Positions 1 through 7,969 of a stretch of 57,002 nt of DNA are shown piece after piece. Source of the stretch: Streptomyces sp. Ru71. GTDB lineage: Bacteria; Actinomycetota; Actinomycetes; Streptomycetales; Streptomycetaceae. The DNA is taken from positions 1 through 57,002 of the forward strand of contig NZ_PQSS01000048.1 in NCBI RefSeq assembly GCF_002920535.1, written 5' to 3'. Position numbers and translations under genes: made by a program. The notes under the pieces were generated by a model that worked only from the letters and a program-made list of their open reading frames with translations, made no database searches and was not told where the DNA came from. The stretch's first letter is position 1, and each line of letters begins with the position of its first letter.

Positions 1-1460
1 AGTACCTGGACGGCCTGCTGCTGCGCCTCGACGCGGGCGACGGCTGGTGCGGTGTCTTCTGGCAGCGCGACCCCGACGGTATGCGTGCGTGCCATGAGGG
101 ACGTGAGGTTCCGCCGTGGGACGTGGTGGAGGCCCTGCTGCAGGACCTCGCGGCACGGTATGACACCGGGGTGGTCGCTCAGGAGGCCGAGCGCGCCCGC
201 GCCCTGCACGCCGCCGCCGTCACCGCGTACGACGCCCGCCCCGGTGGCCGGGAGGCGCTCGCGGACCGCCTCGACGTGATGCTCCGCGAGCAGCGCTACG
301 CTGCGGAGCGCCAGGCCGCCCTCGGCCGGGCCCTCGCCTCCGCCGCGACCCGTCAGGAGGCCGACGCCCTCCGCCTGGACCTCGCCTGGTCCCGCGACGA
401 CCACGAACGCGCCACGGCCCGCTGCGCGGAGCTGCGCGCCCGAATGGCCCGCCTGGACCGACGGGACCCCGGCCCGGTCCCGTTCACCGCGGCGGACGCG
501 ACCGGGCAGCCCCTCCCCGCCGGTGCCGGTACCGCTGCGGCCGCCGACTGGTTCGTCAGCGCTGGCCCCGTCGCCGCCGTCCCCTCAGCTACCCGACCCA
601 CCGTCACCACACCCGCCCCCACCGACCCCACGCCCACTCCCGCAGCCCCGGCCCCCCGATCCGTCACCCCCGCCCCCGCGACCACCCCACCGGCACCCCC
701 CACCCCCGCGAAGCGCAAGCGTCGCCGGGGTGGGGCGCGATTCGCCGGTGCCGTCGACGACACGGACGCGCCCACCGTCGTGCCGCCCCCCGTCGCCGCG
801 CCGGTGCCCGCCCCCGCCCTCAGCCCGGAGGCCCCCCGCACCCCCCGTGGCGCACGGTTCGCCGGTGCCGTGCAGGACGTCGAGGTCGTGCGGGACGTCG
901 ACTCCGCGCGGCCGGCCGAAACTGTGGACGCGGTCGCCGAGCGGCAGGTCACCGACGCCGTGGACCGGCTCGCCCGGCTGCGTGCCGAGGGCCGCACCGG
1001 TGAGGCGCATGTGCTGCTCGTCGAGCTCGCCCGGTGGCCCGCCGCCCGTTTCCCGCTGCTCGCCGCCCGGCTGCACCAGGCGGGTCTGGGCGCGGACTGG
1101 GTGACCCTGCTGTGGGAGGCCGCCTCGCTGCCCGCCGAGCGGCTGGTCGCCGCCGCCGACGCGCTCGTCGCCGCCGGCCGGGGCGCCGACGGCGAGCAGA
1201 TCCTGCGGCAGGGCGTCGCCCGGCCCGCCGAGGAGATCGCCGCCGCCGTGCGGGACCTGCACGCCGGCGGCCGCCACCGCGAGGTGGGCGCGCTGCTCGG
1301 CGCCTACGTCCGCGTCCGCGCTCCCGAGGAGGCCGCCCGCTGCGCCGCCCCCGACCCCAGCCTGCTGGTGCCGCTGCTGCTCCAGGCCGCCCGAGGCGTC
1401 TCCGACGAGCGGCACTGGGATCTCCTGCACGCCCTCCGCGTCGCCGGACTCGCCACCTGA
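1..1460 (+). CDS. Hypothetical protein, 5'-truncated by window edge
   Basis: The reading frame is open from the first bases of the window (first full codon at position 3) through an in-frame ATG at 81, and the translation upstream of that ATG looks coding, so the true start lies outside the window. Three parts can be seen: an Arg/Ala-rich helical N-terminal part, a long Pro/Ala/Thr-rich low-complexity linker (roughly 540-870) containing two copies of a basic motif ending GARFAGAV, and an Ala/Leu/Arg-rich helical C-terminal domain. Similar Streptomyces proteins are often named after herpesvirus UL36 tegument protein because of the proline-rich linker; that name carries no functional information. 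I do not recognise a catalytic domain. Confidence 0.7.
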   Translation, partial: YLDGLLLRLDAGDGWCGVFWQRDPDGMRACHEGREVPPWDVVEALLQDLAARYDTGVVAQEAERARALHAAAVTAYDARPGGREALADRLDVMLREQRYAAERQAALGRALASAATRQEADALRLDLAWSRDDHERATARCAELRARMARLDRRDPGPVPFTAADATGQPLPAGAGTAAAADWFVSAGPVAAVPSATRPTVTTPAPTDPTPTPAAPAPRSVTPAPATTPPAPPTPAKRKRRRGGARFAGAVDDTDAPTVVPPPVAAPVPAPALSPEAPRTPRGARFAGAVQDVEVVRDVDSARPAETVDAVAERQVTDAVDRLARLRAEGRTGEAHVLLVELARWPAARFPLLAARLHQAGLGADWVTLLWEAASLPAERLVAAADALVAAGRGADGEQILRQGVARPAEEIAAAVRDLHAGGRHREVGALLGAYVRVRAPEEAARCAAPDPSLLVPLLLQAARGVSDERHWDLLHALRVAGLAT

Positions 1461-1636
1461 CCAGCAGCGACCCGCCCCCGCGTCGCCCGCAAGACCTCGA
1501 ACGGAACCCGAAAATCCCATCCCAGCGACACCCATAGCCCCTCCAGCCAACAAACGCCACAACACTCCCGTCCACCCCTCGCGTCACCCACAGGAGTGTC
1601 AATCGGCGTCGACCCAGCGGGTTGGCGACGATGGTC

Positions 1637-1700
1637 TTGGCAAGCCCGTCGCCGAGGCTTACGTTCGTCCCTCTACGGCCTGCTTCTACGGGCGTAGAGG
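1637..1700 (+). promoter_or_regulatory. Candidate promoter and dyad upstream of the pyrimidine-catabolism operon
   Basis: TTGGCA at 1637-1642 and TACGTT at 1660-1665 are 17 bases apart, a plausible -35/-10 pair placing transcription start near 1672. Immediately downstream lies an inverted repeat, CCTCTACG (1670-1677) and CGTAGAGG (1693-1700), which overlaps the predicted start site. It could be an operator for the PucR protein encoded in the operon or a leader hairpin. The rest of 1461-1636 shows nothing I recognise. Confidence 0.4.
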
Positions 1701-1728
1701 CTCTGACGTCGTGTCGAAGGAGCAGCTC

Positions 1729-2571
1729 ATGGCCAACGTCGTCCGTGCCGCCCTGGTCCAGGCCACCTGGACCGGCGACACCGAGTCCATGGTGGCGAAG
1801 CACGAGGAGCACGCCCGCGAGGCGGCCCGCCAGGGGGCCAAGGTCATCGGCTTCCAGGAGGTGTTCAACGCCCCCTACTTCTGCCAGGTCCAGGAGCCCG
1901 AGCACTACCGCTGGGCCGAGCCCGTCCCCGACGGCCCGACCGTACGCCGTATGCAGGAGCTCGCCCGCGACACCGGCATGGTGATCGTCGTCCCCGTCTT
2001 CGAGGTCGAGCAGTCCGGCTTCTACTACAACACCGCCGCGGTGATCGACGCCGACGGCACGTACCTCGGCAAGTACCGCAAGCACCACATCCCGCAGGTC
2101 CGCGGCTTCTGGGAGAAGTACTACTTCAAGCCCGGCAACCTCGGCTGGCCCGTTTTCGACACGGCCGTCGGCAAGGTCGGCGTCTACATCTGCTACGACC
2201 GCCACTTCCCGGAGGGCTGGCGGCAACTGGGACTCAACGGCGCCCAGTTGGTCTACAACCCGTCGGCCACGCACCGCGGTCTGTCGGCCTACCTGTGGCG
2301 TCTGGAGCAGCCCGCCGCCGCGGTCGCCAACGAGTACTTCGTCGCCGCGATCAACCGCGTCGGCCAGGAGATCTACGGCGACAACGACTTCTACGGCACG
2401 AGCTACTTCGTCGACCCGCGCGGTCAGTTCGTCGGTGACACCGCCTCCGACTCCAAGGAGGAACTGCTCGTCCGCGACCTCGACTTCGACCTGATCGACC
2501 AGGTGCGGCAGCAGTGGGCCTTCTACCGCGACCGCCGCCCCGACGCCTACGAAGGACTGGTGCAGCCGTGA
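1729..2571 (+). CDS. Beta-ureidopropionase-like carbon-nitrogen hydrolase (nitrilase superfamily), copy 1
   Basis: Predicted cytosolic amidohydrolase that would hydrolyse an N-carbamoyl-beta-amino acid to the beta-amino acid, CO2 and ammonia, the third step of reductive pyrimidine breakdown. The nitrilase-superfamily triad is visible as Glu44 (FQEVF), Lys118 (YRKHHIP) and Cys155 (YICYDRHFPE), and the 280-aa length is normal. The ATG at 1729 is preferred over the upstream GTG at 1711 because AAGGAG at 1717-1722 sits 6 bases before it. The stop overlaps the aminotransferase start by 4 bases, indicating translational coupling. A second, closely similar copy lies at 5632-6474 in the same neighbourhood. 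N-carbamoyl-D-amino-acid hydrolase or another C-N hydrolase activity is possible. Confidence 0.85.
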   Translation: MANVVRAALVQATWTGDTESMVAKHEEHAREAARQGAKVIGFQEVFNAPYFCQVQEPEHYRWAEPVPDGPTVRRMQELARDTGMVIVVPVFEVEQSGFYYNTAAVIDADGTYLGKYRKHHIPQVRGFWEKYYFKPGNLGWPVFDTAVGKVGVYICYDRHFPEGWRQLGLNGAQLVYNPSATHRGLSAYLWRLEQPAAAVANEYFVAAINRVGQEIYGDNDFYGTSYFVDPRGQFVGDTASDSKEELLVRDLDFDLIDQVRQQWAFYRDRRPDAYEGLVQP

Positions 2572-3851
2572 GCGACCTGTACGCCCGCCACCGCAGTGTG
2601 ATGCCGGACTGGCTCGCGCTGTACTACGACGACCCGATCGAGATCACGCACGGCGAGGGCCGCCACGTCTGGGACTCCGACGGCCGCCGCTACCTCGACT
2701 TCTTCGGCGGCATCCTCACCACCATGACCGCGCACGCCCTGCCCGAGGTGACCAAGGCGGTCAGCGAGCAGGCCGGGCGGATCGTCCACTCCTCGACGCT
2801 CTACCTCAACCGCCCGATGGTCGAGCTCGCCGAGCGCGTCGCGCAGATCAGCGGCATCCCCGACGCCCGCGTCTTCTTCACCACCTCCGGCACCGAGGCC
2901 AACGACACCGCGCTGCTGCTCGCGACGACGTACCGGCGCAGCAACACGATCCTGGCGATGCGCAACAGCTACCACGGCCGCTCCTTCAGCGCCGTCGGCA
3001 TCACCGGCAACCGCAGCTGGTCACCGACCTCGCTGTCGCCGCTGCAGACGCTGTACGTGCACGGGGGCGTGCGCACCCGGGGGCCGTACGCCTCGCTGAG
3101 CGACGAGGACTTCATCGCGGCCTGCGTGGACGACCTGAAGGACCTCCTCGGCCACACCCGCCCGCCCGCCGCGCTGATCGCCGAGCCGATCCAGGGCGTC
3201 GGCGGCTTCACCTCCCCGCCGGACGGGCTGTACGCCGCCTTCCGCGAGGTGCTGCACGAGCGGGGCGTGCTGTGGATCGCCGACGAGGTGCAGACCGGCT
3301 GGGGCCGCACCGGCGACCACTTCTGGGGCTGGCAGGCGCACGCCCGCAGCGGCCCGCCGGACATCGTCACCTTCGCCAAGGGCATCGGCAACGGCATGTC
3401 CATCGGCGGGGTCATCGCCCGCGCCGAGATCATGAACTGCCTGGACGCCAACAGCATCTCCACCTTCGGCGGCACCCAGATCACCATGGCCGCCGGCCTC
3501 GCCAACCTGGCGTACCTGCTGGACCACGACCTGCAGGGCAACGCCCGGCGCGTCGGCGGCCTGCTCATCGAGCGGCTGCGGGCCATCGCCGCGCAGGTCC
3601 CGGCCGTACGGGAGGTACGCGGGCGCGGCCTGATGATCGGCGTGGAGCTGACCAGGCCCGGCACGGACGAGGCCGCCCCGCAGGCCGCCGCGGCCGTACT
3701 GGAGGCGTGCCGCACCGGCGGACTGCTGATCGGCAAGGGCGGCGGGCACAACACCTCCGCCCTGCGCATCGCCCCGCCGCTGTCCCTGACCGTCGCGGAG
3801 GCCGAGGAGGGCGCCGCGATCCTCGACAGCGCCCTGAGAAGCATCCAGTAG
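2568..3851 (+). CDS. Class III PLP-dependent aminotransferase (AGXT2/beta-alanine aminotransferase-like)
   Basis: Predicted omega-aminotransferase of 427 aa. In this context it would transfer the amino group of beta-alanine or 3-aminoisobutyrate to a keto acid, completing pyrimidine catabolism. Fold-type I class III features are present: TTSGTEANDTA for phosphate binding, the aspartate in WIADEVQTGWGRTG, and the PLP lysine Lys271 in TFAKGIGNG. The GTG start overlaps the preceding stop (GTGA) and GAAGGA lies upstream at 2551-2556. The substrate is inferred from neighbours only; 4-aminobutyrate or alanine-glyoxylate specificity cannot be excluded from sequence. Confidence 0.85.
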   Translation: MSDLYARHRSVMPDWLALYYDDPIEITHGEGRHVWDSDGRRYLDFFGGILTTMTAHALPEVTKAVSEQAGRIVHSSTLYLNRPMVELAERVAQISGIPDARVFFTTSGTEANDTALLLATTYRRSNTILAMRNSYHGRSFSAVGITGNRSWSPTSLSPLQTLYVHGGVRTRGPYASLSDEDFIAACVDDLKDLLGHTRPPAALIAEPIQGVGGFTSPPDGLYAAFREVLHERGVLWIADEVQTGWGRTGDHFWGWQAHARSGPPDIVTFAKGIGNGMSIGGVIARAEIMNCLDANSISTFGGTQITMAAGLANLAYLLDHDLQGNARRVGGLLIERLRAIAAQVPAVREVRGRGLMIGVELTRPGTDEAAPQAAAAVLEACRTGGLLIGKGGGHNTSALRIAPPLSLTVAEAEEGAAILDSALRSIQ

Positions 3852-3876
3852 CCGTGCGCCGATCGGGGAAGACGCC

Positions 3877-5475
3877 ATGACCACCACCTGGGAACCCGTG
3901 GAACCGTCCCTGTCGGTGCGGCAGGTCCTCCATCTGGAGCGGGTCCTCGCCGGAGAGCCCGAGGTGGTGGCCGGCGCGGGCCGGCTGGACCGGCCCGTGC
4001 GCTGGGTGCACGTCGCGGAGGCCCCCGACGTCGGCGTGATGCTCAGCGGCGGCGAACTGGTGCTCACCACCGGGGTGCTGCTGGCCGGCGACGAGGACAA
4101 GCAGGCCGAGTACATCCGCTCCCTGCACCGAGCGGAGGCGGCCGCGGTCGTCCTGGGCCTCGGGCGGGCCTTCCCGGCCGCGCCGGAGGTGATGCGGCGG
4201 GCCGCCGAGCGGTGCGGGCTGCCGCTCGTCGTACTGCACCGGCCCTTCCCCTTCGCCCAGTTGACCGAGGAGGTGCAGGCCCGGCTGGTGCGCCGCAAGT
4301 TCGCCGCCGTCAGCCTGTCGGAGTCCGTGCGCACCGCGCTGACCGCGCTGATCACCTCCGGTGCACCGCTGCAACGCCTCCTCGACGAGATCGCCCGGCA
4401 CAGCGCCTGCCCCGTCGTCGTCACCAACCTCGCCCACCGGGTGCTGGCCACGGCCGGCGAGCAGGCCGCGGTGGACGACGTGCTGCGCGACTGGGACCGC
4501 ATCGCCCGGCGGGCCGGCGCCGGCGAAGGCGAGGGCGAGGGCTGGATCCGCGCCGAACTCGGAGGCCGCGGCGAACGCTGGGGCCGCCTGACGCTGTGCG
4601 GGCACCGCGGCGACCCCGCCGCCGGCCGCCTCCTCGCCGACCGCGCCGCCGAGGCCCTCGTCCTGCACCGCATGCTCGCCGGCCCCGCCGCCCGCACCTG
4701 GGAGGAGCAGTCCGCGCGGAGCCTGCTCACCGACCTGGCCTGCGGGGCGGTACCGGCCCGGCAGCTGCTGCCCCGGGCGCGCGCCGCCGGGCTGCCGGTC
4801 AACCGGCGCACCTTCGTCCCCGTCGTCGTACGCGACCGCAGCCCGGCGGAACTCGACCGCGTACTGCGACTGCTGGGGCTGCCCGCACTGGTCGCCGACA
4901 TCGCCGACGTCGCCCACGCAGCAGGAGGCTCCGAAGCCGGCGGCCAGGCCACCGCCGTACTGCTCAGCCTCGCCCGCGACCAGGACGCCGAGGCGCTCAC
5001 CGCGCACTTCGCGGCCCGGCTGCGCGAGGCGGGCCCCGTGGTGGTGGCCGCCGCCGACGCGCGCGCCGCCTGGGACGACGTACCGGCCGGACTGCGCGAG
5101 GCGCGGCACGTGGCCGACGCCGTCGCCGACTGCGCGGCCCCCCTCGACCTGCCGCCCGTGGTCCGCCTCCGGGACGTCCATCTGCGCGGGCTGATCCGGC
5201 TGCTGCGCGACGACCCCCGGGTGCAGTCCTTCGCGGAACGGGAGCTGGACGGGCTGCTGCGCACCGCCGACGACGACCTGCTCGCCGTCCTGCGCACCTA
5301 CCTCGCCACCGGCCGCAACAAGTCCCGCACCGCCCAGCTCCACCACGTCTCCCGGCCCGCCCTCTACCGACGGCTGGAGGCGATACAGACGCGCCTCGGC
5401 GTCGACCTGGACGACTTCGAACAGGCCGCCTCGGTGCACATCGCCCTCCTCGCGCACGACGCGCAACAACCCTGA
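3877..5475 (+). CDS. PucR-family transcriptional regulator
   Basis: 532-aa protein with the PucR architecture: an N-terminal purine-catabolism-type sensory domain (about residues 15-135), a central GGDEF-like/CdaR region, and a C-terminal helix-turn-helix domain (about 465-525; key segment NKSRTAQLHHVSRPALYRR). Family members regulate purine, pyrimidine or allantoin breakdown genes in response to a pathway metabolite. It lies inside the catabolic operon, 25 bases after the aminotransferase gene, and is the obvious local regulator, possibly acting at the dyad near 1670 and the GTGACAC repeats near 5526. Sign and ligand are unknown. Confidence 0.85.
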   Translation: MTTTWEPVEPSLSVRQVLHLERVLAGEPEVVAGAGRLDRPVRWVHVAEAPDVGVMLSGGELVLTTGVLLAGDEDKQAEYIRSLHRAEAAAVVLGLGRAFPAAPEVMRRAAERCGLPLVVLHRPFPFAQLTEEVQARLVRRKFAAVSLSESVRTALTALITSGAPLQRLLDEIARHSACPVVVTNLAHRVLATAGEQAAVDDVLRDWDRIARRAGAGEGEGEGWIRAELGGRGERWGRLTLCGHRGDPAAGRLLADRAAEALVLHRMLAGPAARTWEEQSARSLLTDLACGAVPARQLLPRARAAGLPVNRRTFVPVVVRDRSPAELDRVLRLLGLPALVADIADVAHAAGGSEAGGQATAVLLSLARDQDAEALTAHFAARLREAGPVVVAAADARAAWDDVPAGLREARHVADAVADCAAPLDLPPVVRLRDVHLRGLIRLLRDDPRVQSFAERELDGLLRTADDDLLAVLRTYLATGRNKSRTAQLHHVSRPALYRRLEAIQTRLGVDLDDFEQAASVHIALLAHDAQQP

Positions 5476-5525
5476 AACCCGCAACGACCTGGGAAAACGG
5501 CGGTGAAACATGGAGCCGGACAAGG

Positions 5526-5601
5526 GTGACACGGTGACACGCCGCACGGGCGCGGACGTGACACGCTGCAACTCACCGCGCCGCCACGGTCTTTCTAGGC
5601 T
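5526..5601 (+). promoter_or_regulatory. GTGACAC direct repeats and -10 element before the second hydrolase gene
   Basis: Three direct copies of GTGACAC occur at 5526-5532, 5534-5540 and 5558-5564; their starts are 8 and 24 bases apart, both multiples of 8. TAGGCT at 5596-5601 fits a Streptomyces -10 box about 30 bases upstream of the next start codon. The repeats look like binding sites for an activator or repressor, with the adjacent PucR protein the first candidate. No convincing -35 is visible, as expected for an activated promoter. Confidence 0.35.
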
Positions 5602-5631
5602 CACCGCACACCGACCGAGCGGAGGAACGTG

Positions 5632-6474
5632 ATGAGCCGAGTGATCCGCGCCGCCCTCTTCCAGACCGCGTGGACGGGCGACAAGGAGTCCATGATCCAG
5701 GTCCATGAGCAGGCGGTGCGCGACGCCGCCGCCCAGGGCGCCCAGGTGCTGTGCTTCCAGGAGCTGTTCTACGGACCGTACTTCTGCCAGGTCCAGGACC
5801 CCGCCTTCTACGCCTACGCCGAGCAGATCCCGGGCGGCCCGATCGTCCAGCGCTTCCAGGCACTGGCGCGGGAGGCCGGCATCGTGCTGGTGCTGCCGAT
5901 GTACGAGGAGGAGCAGCCCGGCGTCCTGTACAACACCGCCGCCGTGATCGACGCCGACGGCACCTACCTCGGCAAGTACCGCAAGACGCACATCCCGCAG
6001 GTGCGCGGGTTCTGGGAGAAGTTCTACTTCCGCCCCGGAAACGGCGGCTGGCCCGTCTTCGACACCGCCGCCGGCCGGATCGGCGTCTACATCTGCTACG
6101 ACCGGCACTTCCCGGAGGGCTGGCGGGCGCTGGGTCTCGCGGGCGCCGAGATCGTCTTCAACCCGTCGGCGACCTCGCGCGGTCTGTCCCGCTACCTGTG
6201 GCAGCTGGAGCAGCCGGCGGCGGCCGTGGCCAACGAGTACTTCGTGGGCGCGATCAACCGGGTGGGCGTCGAGGACCTCGGGGACAACGACTTCTACGGC
6301 ACGTCGTACTTCGTCGACCCGGAGGCACAGTTCGTCGGCGAGGTCGCGAGCGACAAGGAGACCGAGCTGGTCGTACGCGACCTGGATCTGGCCAAACTGC
6401 GCGAGGTGCGGGACCGCTGGCAGTTCTACCGGGACCGCGCACCGGGGGCGTACGCACCGCTGACGGCACCGTAA
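5632..6474 (+). CDS. Beta-ureidopropionase-like carbon-nitrogen hydrolase (nitrilase superfamily), copy 2
   Basis: 280-aa paralogue of the protein at 1729-2571, with the same length and the same triad numbering: Glu44, Lys118 and Cys155 (YICYDRHFPE). The ATG at 5632 is chosen because GGAGG at 5621-5625 is 6 bases upstream; the GTG at 5629 would be only 3 bases from it. It precedes dihydropyrimidinase, so its product is well placed to hydrolyse the N-carbamoyl-beta-amino acid formed by that enzyme. Two copies in one locus suggest different substrates (for example uracil- versus thymine-derived) or a recent duplication. Confidence 0.85.
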   Translation: MSRVIRAALFQTAWTGDKESMIQVHEQAVRDAAAQGAQVLCFQELFYGPYFCQVQDPAFYAYAEQIPGGPIVQRFQALAREAGIVLVLPMYEEEQPGVLYNTAAVIDADGTYLGKYRKTHIPQVRGFWEKFYFRPGNGGWPVFDTAAGRIGVYICYDRHFPEGWRALGLAGAEIVFNPSATSRGLSRYLWQLEQPAAAVANEYFVGAINRVGVEDLGDNDFYGTSYFVDPEAQFVGEVASDKETELVVRDLDLAKLREVRDRWQFYRDRAPGAYAPLTAP

Positions 6475-6476
6475 GC

Positions 6477-6512
6477 CCCCCAGGGGCGCGGGGAACTGCG
6501 CGATCAGCCACC
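6477..6512 (+). repeat. Streptomyces dispersed intergenic repeat
   Basis: The segment around GGGGCGCGGGGAACTGCGCG, directly after the hydrolase stop, matches from memory a short GC-rich element found between genes many times in Streptomyces genomes. It often follows a stop codon. A genome-wide count would settle this. Its role is unknown; it may be a mobile or transcript-end element. Confidence 0.45.
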
Positions 6513-6551
6513 GACCACCGCCACGTACCCACCGGGAGGAGCGACCAAGAC

Positions 6552-7955
6552 ATGAGCACCCGCACAGTGATCCGCGGCGGTCTCGTCGTCACCGCGTCCG
6601 ACGAGATCCACGCCGACGTCCTGATCGAGGACGGCCGCATCGCCGCCCTCGCCGCCTCCGGCACCCCGGCCGCCGGGGCGTGGACGGCGGAGCGGACGAT
6701 CGACGCCACCGGGAAGTACGTCCTCCCGGGCGGTGTCGACGCCCACACGCACATGGAGCTGCCCTTCGGCGGCACCTTCGCCTCCGACACCTTCGAGACC
6801 GGCACCCGGGCCGCGGCCTGGGGCGGGACGACGACGATCGTCGACTTCGCGGTGCAGAGCGTCGGACACAGCCTGCGCGAGGGGCTGGACGCCTGGCACG
6901 CCAAGGCGGAGGGCAACTGCGCGATCGACTACGGCTTCCACATGATCGTCTCGGACGTCAACGACGAGACGCTCAAGGAGATGGATCTCCTCGTGGAAGA
7001 GGGCGTGACCTCGTTCAAGCAGTTCATGGCCTATCCCGGAGTGTTCTATTCCGACGACGGGCAGATCCTGCGCGCCATGCAGCGCTCCGCCGACAACGGC
7101 GGGCTGATCATGATGCACGCCGAGAACGGCATCGCCATCGACGTGCTCGTGCAGCAGGCGCTGGAACGCGGCGAGACCGACCCCCGCTACCACGGCGAGG
7201 TCCGCAAGGCGCTGCTGGAGGCCGAGGCCACCCATCGCGCGATCCGGCTGGCGCAGGTGGCCGGGGCGCCGCTGTACGTCGTGCACGTCTCGGCGTCGGA
7301 GGCGGTGGCCGAGCTGGCCCGGGCCCGCGACGAGGGCCTGCCGGTGTTCGGGGAGACCTGCCCGCAGTACCTGTTCCTGTCCACGGACAACCTCGCCGAG
7401 CCCGGCTTCGAGGGCGCCAAGTACGTCTGCTCCACCCCGTTGCGGCCCCGCGAGCACCAGGCGCAGCTGTGGAAGGGCCTGCGCACCAACGACCTGCAGG
7501 TCGTCTCCACCGACCACTGCCCGTTCTGCTTCAAGGGCCAGAAGGAGCTGGGCCTGGGCGACTTCTCGAAGATCCCCAACGGGCTGCCGGGCGTGGAGAA
7601 CCGGATGGACCTGCTGCACCAGGCCGTCGTCGACGGGCACATCTCCCGGCGCCGCTGGATCGAGATCGCCTGCGCCACCCCGGCCCGGATGTTCGGCCTG
7701 TACCCGAAGAAGGGCACCATCGCGCCGGGCGCCGACGCGGACGTCGTGATCTACGACCCGCAGGCCGAGCAGGTGATCTCCGCCGGGACGCACCACATGA
7801 ACGTCGACTACTCGGCGTACGAGGGCAAACGGGTCACCGGCCGTGTCGAGACGGTGCTCTCACGCGGCGAACTCGTCATCGACCAGCGGGAGTACACCGG
7901 ACACGCCGGTCACGGCGTCTACCTTCCCCGCTCCACCTGTCAGTACCTGAACTAG
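6552..7955 (+). CDS. hydA: Dihydropyrimidinase (D-hydantoinase)
   Basis: 467-aa amidohydrolase-superfamily enzyme that opens 5,6-dihydrouracil or dihydrothymine (or hydantoins) to the N-carbamoyl amino acid. Binuclear metal ligands are visible: His65 and His67 in DAHTHMELPF, the carboxylated lysine Lys156 in TSFKQFMAYPG, histidines in MMHAENG and VVHVSASE, and Asp321 in STDHCPF. The C-terminus carries the usual beta-sandwich strand segments. ATG at 6552 follows GGGAGGA at 6534-6540. The next gene starts 14 bases after the stop, so they are probably cotranscribed. Pyrimidine rather than hydantoin use is inferred from the flanking ureidopropionases and aminotransferase. Confidence 0.9.
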   Translation: MSTRTVIRGGLVVTASDEIHADVLIEDGRIAALAASGTPAAGAWTAERTIDATGKYVLPGGVDAHTHMELPFGGTFASDTFETGTRAAAWGGTTTIVDFAVQSVGHSLREGLDAWHAKAEGNCAIDYGFHMIVSDVNDETLKEMDLLVEEGVTSFKQFMAYPGVFYSDDGQILRAMQRSADNGGLIMMHAENGIAIDVLVQQALERGETDPRYHGEVRKALLEAEATHRAIRLAQVAGAPLYVVHVSASEAVAELARARDEGLPVFGETCPQYLFLSTDNLAEPGFEGAKYVCSTPLRPREHQAQLWKGLRTNDLQVVSTDHCPFCFKGQKELGLGDFSKIPNGLPGVENRMDLLHQAVVDGHISRRRWIEIACATPARMFGLYPKKGTIAPGADADVVIYDPQAEQVISAGTHHMNVDYSAYEGKRVTGRVETVLSRGELVIDQREYTGHAGHGVYLPRSTCQYLN

Positions 7956-7969
7956 GAGTGGCGCCCATT

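Noticed and set aside
949..2274. Long minus-strand open frame over the first hydrolase gene
   Set aside because: It lies antisense to a gene with a complete nitrilase triad; GC-rich DNA routinely produces such open antisense frames, and its protein is low complexity.
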